Shown here: positions 1-4,926 of the stretch, piece after piece | Layout of the letters: the number at the start of each line of letters is the position of its first letter | Position numbering within the stretch: position 1 is the first letter of the stretch | DNA from: an uncultured Novosphingobium sp. | GTDB lineage: Bacteria; Pseudomonadota; Alphaproteobacteria; Sphingomonadales; Sphingomonadaceae | Length of the DNA: 6,890 nucleotides | Assembly: GCA_946886365.1 (NCBI GenBank) | Contig: CAMPIM010000144.1 | Coordinates: 1 to 6,890, forward strand | Reading direction: 5' to 3' | Notes under the pieces: generated by a model | What the model saw: the letters and a program-made list of their open reading frames with translations, nothing else | Databases searched by the model: none | What the model was told of the DNA's origin: nothing | Program-made: the position numbers and the translations under genes

Positions 1-819
1 GTCGTAAAGGGCGCGGCGGTCGAGGCCGAGTTTCTTGGCGACCTCTCCGGCAGCCTTGGAGACGGGGAGTCGTTCCATCGCTTCGAGGAGGGCGGCGTCG
101 GCGTCTTCGGCGCTGGCTGGGGGGGCTTCGCCGGGCGGGCCGACGATGACGACGATCTCCCCCTTGGGCGGGGCGTCGGCGTAGCGGGCGGAGAGTTCGG
201 TCAGCGTGCCGGTGCGGGTTTCCTCGAACGTTTTGCTGATTTCTCGGGAGACTGCGGCTTCGCGGTCTCCAAGTCCTTCGGCCATGGCGGCTAGGCTTTC
301 CGACAGGCGCGGGCCGCTTTCGTAGAAGATGAGCGTGGCGCGCAGGGCGGCGACTTCGGCAAGGGTGTCGGCGCGGGCCTTCTGCTTCACCGGCAGGAAG
401 CCCATGAAGAGGAAGCGATCGGTGGGCAGGCCGGACAGGGTTAGCGCGGCGATGGCGGCGCTGGGGCCGGGCAGCGTTATAATGTTGCGACCGGCGGCTC
501 GCGCGTCGCGGACGAGCTTGTAGCCGGGGTCGGAAATGAGCGGCGTTCCGGCATCGGACAGGAGCGCGACCGATTCGCTCGCCATCCGCTCGATCAGGCG
601 GGCGCGGACGCCTTCGGCGCTGTGGTCGTGATAGGGGATCATCGGGCGATCCGATCCCGCGTGACGCAGCAAACGTGCGCTCACCCGTGTATCTTCCACG
701 GCGATTACATCGGCAAGGCGCAGGACTTCCGCCCCGCGCGGGCTAAGGTCTCCGAGGTTGCCGATCGGCCCCGCAACGATGTAAAGCCCGGGCTCCAGCC
801 CAGAAGTTGTATCTTCCAT
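1..819 (-). CDS. rsmI: 16S rRNA (cytidine(1402)-2'-O)-methyltransferase RsmI, C-terminus cut by window edge
   Basis: RsmI uses S-adenosylmethionine to 2'-O-methylate C1402 of 16S rRNA in the decoding centre of the 30S subunit. The frame reads 273 codons without a stop from an ATG at 819 and leaves the window at base 1. The family is usually about 280-290 residues, so only a short C-terminal tail is missing. Family motifs seen in order: GLYIVAGPIGNLGDLSPRG (11-29), EDTRVSARLL (42-51), SDAGTPLISDPGYKLV (88-103), GPSAAIAAL (118-126) and FMGFLP (138-143). The visible end (about 250-273, VSKAAGEVAKKLGLDRRALYD) fits the C-terminal helical domain. No clear Shine-Dalgarno precedes the ATG. The gene is divergent from the LpoA-like lipoprotein gene, with 11 bp between start codons, so its promoter must lie inside that gene. 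Identity is clear from the motifs. In alphaproteobacteria yraN and gshB often follow rsmI, and would lie beyond the left edge. Confidence 0.96.
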   Translation of the reverse strand, partial: MEDTTSGLEPGLYIVAGPIGNLGDLSPRGAEVLRLADVIAVEDTRVSARLLRHAGSDRPMIPYHDHSAEGVRARLIERMASESVALLSDAGTPLISDPGYKLVRDARAAGRNIITLPGPSAAIAALTLSGLPTDRFLFMGFLPVKQKARADTLAEVAALRATLIFYESGPRLSESLAAMAEGLGDREAAVSREISKTFEETRTGTLTELSARYADAPPKGEIVVIVGPPGEAPPASAEDADAALLEAMERLPVSKAAGEVAKKLGLDRRALYD

Positions 820-824
820 AAGGA
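820..824 (+). promoter_or_regulatory. Shine-Dalgarno AAGGA for the LpoA-like gene
   Basis: AAGGA ends 6 nt before the ATG at 831. Neither of the internal in-frame ATGs at 864 and 876 has a comparable purine run upstream. This site therefore favours 831 as the translation start, even though a neat lipoprotein signal peptide would begin at 876. Confidence 0.6.
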
Positions 825-830
825 CGCCAG

Positions 831-2033
831 ATGACAGAGACGGATGCCCTCCGGCAAGCGGACATGTTCGCGGCAATGAAGCGCGGTGCGCGTATCCTGT
901 TCGCTGCCAGCGCTTTGGCTCTCGCCGCCTGTCAGTCGATCGTGCCGCGTGGGCCGGGTCCGGTGCGGCCGACGGAGCCTGTTCCCAGTGGCCCTGATGT
1001 GACACAGGGCCTGCCGACCGACACGCTGCGCCACCGCGTCGCGCTGCTGGTGCCGATGAGCGGGCCGAATGCGGGCGTGGGACAGTCGATCGCCAATGCG
1101 ACCACGCTGGCGCTGCTGGATACCAAGGCCGACAAGGTGCGCATCACCACCTATGACACCAGCATGGGCGCGGCAGCGGCGGCGAACAAGGCGCTGGCGG
1201 AGGGCAATCGCCTGATCCTGGGGCCGCTGCTGGCCGAAGACGCGCGGGTCGTGGGTCCGATCGCCGCAAAGGCGAATGTGCCGGTGATCAGCTTTTCCAA
1301 CGATGTGAGCGTTGCCGGAAACGGCGTCTACATCATGGGCTATAACCCCAACCAGTCGATCGAACGCGTCGTCGAATTCGCGAAGGGCAAGGGGCTATCG
1401 AAGTTCGCCGCGCTGGTGCCCAAGGGTGTCTATGGCGAGCGGTCGGGCACGTCGCTGCTGCGCGCGGTCGAGGGTGTGGGCGGGACGGTCGTGTCTATGC
1501 AGACGTTCGACCGGACGCCTGCTTCGATGACGGCGGCGGTCAAGAAATTGCAGGCTTCGTCCAGCTATGACGCGCTGCTGATCGCGGATAGCGGGCGGGT
1601 GGCGTTGCAGCTGGCGCCGATCGTGCGGAAGAATGGCGGGGCGACGGCGCGCCTGCTGGGCACGGAATTGTGGAATACGGATCGCGGACTGGCGTCCGCT
1701 CCGGCTTTGCGGGGCGCGTGGTTCGCCAGCGTGTCCGATGGGCTTTATGGGCAATTGGCGGGCAAGTATCGGGCGCGTTATGGCAGCGCGCCGTTTCGGC
1801 TGTCGGCGCTGGGCTATGATGCGGTGCTGCTGACCGTGCGGATTGCGCGGGATTGGAAGCCGGGGACGGTATTCCCGGCGGCGCGGCTGCGCGATTCGGG
1901 GGGCTTTTCGGGGATTGATGGCGCGTTCCGGTTCGGGCGTGGCGGGGTTGCCGAGCGGGCGCTGGAAGTGTCGGAGGTTGGTGCCGGAACTTATACGGTG
2001 GTGGCGGCTGCGCCCAAGGCTTTTGCGGAATAA
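831..2033 (+). CDS. LpoA-like penicillin-binding protein activator, periplasmic lipoprotein with type 1 binding-protein fold
   Basis: This 400-residue protein has a lipoprotein signal: basic residues at 17-21, a hydrophobic core at 22-33, and lipobox LAAC with acylated Cys34. Gln35 at +2 is compatible with sorting to the outer membrane. A Pro-rich linker (about 38-62) follows, then a Leu/Ile/Val-binding-protein-like domain from about 69 to the end. That domain opens with HRVALLVPMSGPNAGVGQSI and contains LILGPLLAEDARVVGPIA, NVPVISFSND and LSALGYDAVLLT. E. coli LpoA activates the peptidoglycan synthase PBP1a, but it is much longer because of an N-terminal TPR-like domain that is absent here. 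The conserved position divergent from rsmI supports the LpoA/YraM assignment. The peptidoglycan synthase partner is unknown. Start 831 is chosen for its Shine-Dalgarno; starts at 864 or 876 would give a shorter, more usual signal peptide. A plain amino-acid-binding protein is the main alternative. Confidence 0.88.
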   Translation: MTETDALRQADMFAAMKRGARILFAASALALAACQSIVPRGPGPVRPTEPVPSGPDVTQGLPTDTLRHRVALLVPMSGPNAGVGQSIANATTLALLDTKADKVRITTYDTSMGAAAAANKALAEGNRLILGPLLAEDARVVGPIAAKANVPVISFSNDVSVAGNGVYIMGYNPNQSIERVVEFAKGKGLSKFAALVPKGVYGERSGTSLLRAVEGVGGTVVSMQTFDRTPASMTAAVKKLQASSSYDALLIADSGRVALQLAPIVRKNGGATARLLGTELWNTDRGLASAPALRGAWFASVSDGLYGQLAGKYRARYGSAPFRLSALGYDAVLLTVRIARDWKPGTVFPAARLRDSGGFSGIDGAFRFGRGGVAERALEVSEVGAGTYTVVAAAPKAFAE

Positions 2034-2044
2034 CAGCCCCTCCC

Positions 2045-2122
2045 CCGTTCGGGCTGAGCCTGTCGAAGCCTTTTCCTTCTTAAAAGAAAAGAGAAGCCCT
2101 TCGACAGGCTCAGGGCGAACGG
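2045..2122. repeat. Extragenic 78 bp imperfect palindrome, sphingomonad-type repeat, possible bidirectional terminator
   Basis: The arms 2045-2069 and 2098-2122 are inverted repeats matching at 21 of 25 positions. The core shared by both arms is CTGAGCCTGTCGAAG. The four mismatches are two GG/CC swaps placed near each end of the arm. The A/T-rich centre continues the palindrome with TTCTT (2077-2081), AA, AAGAA (2084-2088). It lies between the convergent ends of the LpoA-like gene (stop at 2033) and btuD (stop at 2133). A strong cruciform or RNA hairpin here could end transcription from both sides. From memory, this core is a frequent intergenic repeat in sphingomonads; copy number in this genome is not visible. 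Confidence 0.8.
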
Positions 2123-2132
2123 AGTGTGGTGG

Positions 2133-2912
2133 TTAGCTTTTGATCCGTCCCGTGGGCAGGATCAGCGGCCATTCGCCATCGGGCTCTATGCAAGCCGAGA
2201 TGCCGTAGACCTGCGCGAGGCTTTGTTCGGTCAGGACACTCAACGGCGAGCCGTCGGTGACAAGGCGGCCTCTGTCCATCAGTAGCAATCGGTCGCAGTA
2301 GCGCGCCGCCATGCCAAGGTCGTGCAACACCGTAACGACCAGCGAGCCAGTGCGGGCTTCGGCCTTGAGCAGGTCCATGACATCCAGTTGATGACCGGGG
2401 TCGAGAGCCGCTAGGGGTTCGTCAGCGATCAGGGCTGGCGCGCCCACAGCCAGCGCGCGGGCGAGGAGGACGCGGGCGCGCTCGCCGCCCGACAGTTCGG
2501 TCGCGATGCGGCCTTTCAGGTGGAGGACGTCGGCGCGGGCGAGCGCGGCATCGACTAGAGCCTCATCCTGCGGAGACAGGCGGGACAGCGGACCAAGATG
2601 CGGCATGCGGCCGAGCGCTACCAGTCTTTCGACCAGCAATGGCCAGTGCAGCGTCTGGCCTTGGGGGAGATAGGCGACGCGGCGGGCTATGTCCTTTCGG
2701 CTGAGGCTGGCGATCGGGAGGCCGTCGATCGACACGGTGTCGCTTTCCGCGCGGACGAGGCCGAGCAAGGCGCGGATCAGCGTGGATTTTCCCGCGCCAT
2801 TGGGGCCGATGATGCCGACCAGTTGCCCCGGCTCCAGCACCGTAGTGACGCCGGTCACGGCGGCATGGCGGCCGAGGCGGACGGACAGGTTTTCGGCGCG
2901 GATGGTCACCAT
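2133..2912 (-). CDS. btuD: ABC transporter ATP-binding protein, BtuD/FecE/HmuV family (cobalamin-type import)
   Basis: This cytoplasmic 259-residue ATPase powers import through the FecCD-type permease encoded just upstream. All nucleotide-binding motifs are intact: Walker A GPNGAGKST (36-44), Q-loop Gln84 in YLPQG, signature LSGGE (140-144), Walker B LIADEP (161-166) with Glu165, D-loop LD (170-171), and switch His197 in VTVLHD. The stretch HWPLLVERLVALGRMPH (89-105) after the Q-loop is typical of the iron/heme/B12 importer subfamily. The start ATG overlaps the end of the permease gene by 7 nt (ATGGTGA), with GGAG at 2921-2924 spaced 8 nt upstream, so the two are translationally coupled. Length matches the family. 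Substrate cannot be read from an ATPase; the B12 assignment comes from the neighbours. Heme or siderophore ATPases are the alternatives. Confidence 0.88.
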   Translation of the reverse strand: MVTIRAENLSVRLGRHAAVTGVTTVLEPGQLVGIIGPNGAGKSTLIRALLGLVRAESDTVSIDGLPIASLSRKDIARRVAYLPQGQTLHWPLLVERLVALGRMPHLGPLSRLSPQDEALVDAALARADVLHLKGRIATELSGGERARVLLARALAVGAPALIADEPLAALDPGHQLDVMDLLKAEARTGSLVVTVLHDLGMAARYCDRLLLMDRGRLVTDGSPLSVLTEQSLAQVYGISACIEPDGEWPLILPTGRIKS

Positions 2913-3901
2913 AGCCGCCGCTCCCGCATGAGATGGACCAGAAATACCGGAACGCCGAGCAATGCGGTCAGGACGCCGAGCTTGAGTTCGCTGCTGGTGG
3001 GGATCAGCCGGACGCCGATGTCGGCCAGCGTGAGCAACGCCGCGCCGCCGAGCAGCGAGGGGAGCAGAATCGCCGAAGGGGAGCGATCCGTCAGGGGACG
3101 GACGAGGTGAGGGACGATAAGGCCGACAAAGCCGATCGCCCCCGACACCGCGACTGCTCCGCCGACGCCGATCGCGACGCCCAGCATCATGCGCAGCCGC
3201 GCCTTGGAGAGGTCAACACCCAGTGCTTGGGCGCCCTCCTCCCCCAAGGTCAGCGCGTCGAGGCTGCGGCCGTCGGCGATCAGCAGCGCAGCGCCGATGA
3301 GGACGCAGGGCAGCGCGATCCAGACATGGGCGTAGCTGCGATTTTCAAGGCTGCCCATCAGCCAGCTCATAATCTCCATCGCCGCGAAGGGATTGGGTGA
3401 GAGGTTGAGCGACAGGCTGATCCCTGCCCCGGCGAGGGTTGCGACAGCTATACCTGCAAGGATCAGGGTCAGGGGGCTTTCGGATGGCCCCGCCAGCAGG
3501 AACAGCGCGGCGATGGCGATGAGGCTGCTGGTGATGGCGAGGGCGGGGAGGATGAGCGAGTGAAGCTGCGCGAGGCCGAAATATAGGGCGCAGACTGCTC
3601 CGAGAGCCGCCGCGTTGGAGGCGCCAAGGACCGAGGGTTCGGCGAGCGGGTTTCGGAGATAGCCCTGAAGCGCGGCTCCCGAGAGGCCGAGCATCGCGCC
3701 GACGATGAGGCCGAGCAGCATGCGCGGCAGGCGCAGGTCGATGAGGATAGCGCGAGCGACCTCGTCACCGCCGCCGGTGAGGACGGCAAGGATGCGGGCG
3801 GGAGAGAGTGGTACGGCGCCCAGCGTGAGGGAGCCAAGCGCCGCAGCCAAGGTTAGGCCGATCAGAACCGGCAACAGCAGGGGATGGCGGAGGGCCTTCA
3901 T
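2906..3901 (-). CDS. btuC: FecCD-family ABC transporter permease, BtuC-like
   Basis: This 331-residue inner-membrane protein forms the homodimeric translocation channel of a type II ABC importer for B12, heme or iron-siderophores. It is hydrophobic throughout, with roughly nine to ten candidate membrane segments, and has the usual family length. Diagnostic stretches: LRLPRMLLGLIVGAMLGLSG (56-75) continuing to QGYLRNPLAEPSVLGAS (79-95); LTLGEEGAQALGV (217-229), which matches the cytoplasmic coupling region that contacts the ATPase; GFVGLIVPHLVR (257-268); and SELKLGVLTALLGVPVF (304-320). It is the first gene of a two-gene operon with btuD and is divergent from the binding-protein gene. GGAG lies 10 nt before the ATG, a moderate ribosome binding site. 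No truncation or frameshift is seen. Family assignment is firm; the cobalamin substrate is inferred from the receptor and binding protein. Confidence 0.9.
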   Translation of the reverse strand: MKALRHPLLLPVLIGLTLAAALGSLTLGAVPLSPARILAVLTGGGDEVARAILIDLRLPRMLLGLIVGAMLGLSGAALQGYLRNPLAEPSVLGASNAAALGAVCALYFGLAQLHSLILPALAITSSLIAIAALFLLAGPSESPLTLILAGIAVATLAGAGISLSLNLSPNPFAAMEIMSWLMGSLENRSYAHVWIALPCVLIGAALLIADGRSLDALTLGEEGAQALGVDLSKARLRMMLGVAIGVGGAVAVSGAIGFVGLIVPHLVRPLTDRSPSAILLPSLLGGAALLTLADIGVRLIPTSSELKLGVLTALLGVPVFLVHLMRERRLW

Positions 3902-3931
3902 GGCTTGCGCGCTCCGAAACCGCTGTTAGGG

Positions 3932-3937
3932 ATCATA
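3932..3937 (-). promoter_or_regulatory. Candidate -10 element (TATGAT) for the btuCD operon
   Basis: On the minus strand TATGAT differs from the consensus TATAAT at one position. It lies about 30 bases before the permease start codon, in the only short non-repeat part of the divergent region. I see no matching -35 hexamer at normal spacing; that position is taken up by the extragenic repeat. Treat this as tentative. Confidence 0.25.
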
Positions 3938-3939
3938 GT

Positions 3940-4025
3940 GCTCCTGCGAAGGCAGGAGCCCCGTTCCCCCGTCTGAGCTGGGCTCTCACGAGCCACTCGT
4001 CTCGTTCGAGTGCCTTCGCAGGAGC
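3940..4025. repeat. Extragenic 86 bp element with 15-nt perfect inverted ends
   Basis: GCTCCTGCGAAGGCA (3940-3954) is repeated exactly in inverse at 4011-4025. The left end is also part of a self-hairpin, GCTCCTGC-GAAG-GCAGGAGC (3940-3959, 8 bp stem). Two more hairpins lie inside: GGCTC-TCAC-GAGCC (3981-3994) and CACTCG-7nt-CGAGTG (3994-4012). The left end can therefore pair either with itself or with the right end. From memory, CCTGCGAAGGCAGG cores are widespread proteobacterial extragenic repeats. The element fills most of the 149 bp between the divergent btuC and btuF starts, so it lies in their shared control region. No direct target duplication is apparent at its borders. Confidence 0.8.
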
Positions 4026-4037
4026 GCGGCGTTTTGT

Positions 4038-4042
4038 GGAGG
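4038..4042 (+). promoter_or_regulatory. Shine-Dalgarno GGAGG that fixes the btuF start at GTG 4051
   Basis: GGAGG is followed by 8 nt and then GTG at 4051. The upstream in-frame GTG at 4036 overlaps this site and so cannot use it. An ATG at 4055 is out of frame. The choice removes five residues and yields a clean signal peptide. Confidence 0.75.
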
Positions 4043-4050
4043 CTGAATCG

Positions 4051-4890
4051 GTGTATGGCAGGATCATCGCGGCGCTTGTTGCGCTTGGCCTGACCGGCGC
4101 TGCGCCCGCGCCGCCCAAGCGTATCGTGTCGCTCAACACCTGTTCCGACCAATATGTGCTGGCGCTCGCCGATCCGGGGCAGATCGCGGCCTTGAGCCCC
4201 TATGGCCATGATCCGGAACTGTCGGCGGCGATCGGGCAGGCGCGGCGCTTTCCAGTGCTGAAACGCCCGGCCGAAGAGGTATTGGCGCTGCGCCCCGACC
4301 TGGTGATCGGCTTTCCCGATGGCGCTGGCGGCGTGGTCGGTGCGCCGGATGGGCGATGGCGCAAGCTGGGGCTGGCGAGCGCGGACAGTTTCGCGGCGAT
4401 CAGGGGACAGATTCGGCAGGTGGCGGCCATTGTCGGCCATCCCGCCCGGGGCGAGGCGATGATCGCGGGCATGGAGCGCGACCTTGCCGCCCTGCCCCGG
4501 TCCCGGCGCGGCGGCGTGGCTGCCTATTATCAGCGGCGCGGCTATATGACCGGGACCGGCACTTTGGTCGATGAGTTGATCCGGCGCGCAGGCCTCACCA
4601 ATCTGGCGACGAAGCTTGGCAAGCCCGCGCTGGCGCAGGTGCCGTTGGAGGAGATGATTGCGGCCAGGCCCGACTATCTGATCGTGGAAGAAGGCAGCGA
4701 AAAGGTCGTCGATCAGGGGACGGAGATGCTGCACCACCCGGTGCTGCGATCCATTCCTCGCATCCGCGTGCCGCAAGCCTGGACGGTCTGCGGCGGCCCC
4801 GCCTATGTGCAGGCCGCGCGCAGCATCGTGGCGCAGGCGGACGCCGCAAGCAAAGGCAGGGCGCAGCCAAAGGCCGCGCCCCTGCGATGA
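4051..4890 (+). CDS. btuF: Periplasmic cobalamin-type substrate-binding protein, BtuF-like (TroA/Peripla_BP_2 fold)
   Basis: The 279-residue precursor binds substrate in the periplasm and delivers it to the BtuC-like permease. From the GTG at 4051 there is a short signal peptide (1-20, GRIIAALVALGLTGAAPA) and then PPKRIVSLNTCSDQYVLAL (21-39), the standard opening of class III binding proteins in the BtuF/FepB group. FPVLKRPAEEVLALRPDLVIG and a second-lobe repeat of the same logic, VPLEEMIAARPDYLIVEEG, follow. The expected long central helix linking two lobes fits the length. Only two cysteines are present in the mature part, Cys31 and Cys247 (WTVCGGPAY), which might form a disulfide. The gene is divergent from btuCD and convergent with btuB. 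The substrate is inferred to be B12 from the locus; iron-siderophore or heme binding is possible. Promoter not identified; the 5' leader would probably carry part of the 3940-4025 repeat. Confidence 0.85.
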   Translation: MYGRIIAALVALGLTGAAPAPPKRIVSLNTCSDQYVLALADPGQIAALSPYGHDPELSAAIGQARRFPVLKRPAEEVLALRPDLVIGFPDGAGGVVGAPDGRWRKLGLASADSFAAIRGQIRQVAAIVGHPARGEAMIAGMERDLAALPRSRRGGVAAYYQRRGYMTGTGTLVDELIRRAGLTNLATKLGKPALAQVPLEEMIAARPDYLIVEEGSEKVVDQGTEMLHHPVLRSIPRIRVPQAWTVCGGPAYVQAARSIVAQADAASKGRAQPKAAPLR

Positions 4891-4916
4891 AGGGGGGCAG
4901 TCGCCCACCCCCTTCA
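4888..4916. terminator. GC-rich hairpin between convergent btuF and btuB
   Basis: TGAAGGGGG (4888-4896) and CCCCCTTCA (4908-4916) form a perfect 9 bp stem, with a possible inner GGC/GCC stem. The btuF stop codon TGA is the first three bases of the stem, and btuB ends 11 bases beyond it. It is symmetric, so it could act on both transcripts. Neither strand has a clear U-tract after the stem, so factor-independent termination is uncertain. Confidence 0.5.
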
Positions 4917-4926
4917 CCTTCTACCG

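Noticed and set aside
1843..2136. Open frame crossing the end of the LpoA-like gene into the intergenic repeat
   Set aside because: Its C-terminal part (RAEPVEAF ... PSTGSGRTE) is the translation of the extragenic repeat, a familiar spurious peptide, and the rest is an out-of-frame reading of the lipoprotein gene.
2133..3901. Transposon-borne btuCD because it is bracketed by repeats
   Set aside because: The two bracketing repeats are unrelated to each other, no transposase is present, and no target duplications are seen. Base and codon use match the neighbours.
3961..4025. Cobalamin riboswitch before btuF, suggested by GAGCCACTCG resembling a conserved GCCACTG stretch
   Set aside because: No B12 box, no GCAACTG-like core and no closing stem are present. 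The motif lies inside the inverted-repeat element and is explained by its CACTCG/CGAGTG hairpin.
3898..4917. Long minus-strand open frame of 339 codons opposite btuF
   Set aside because: It is Arg/His/Gly/Pro-rich with no recognisable motif, and it lies entirely antisense to a well-supported binding-protein gene. It is a product of high GC content.
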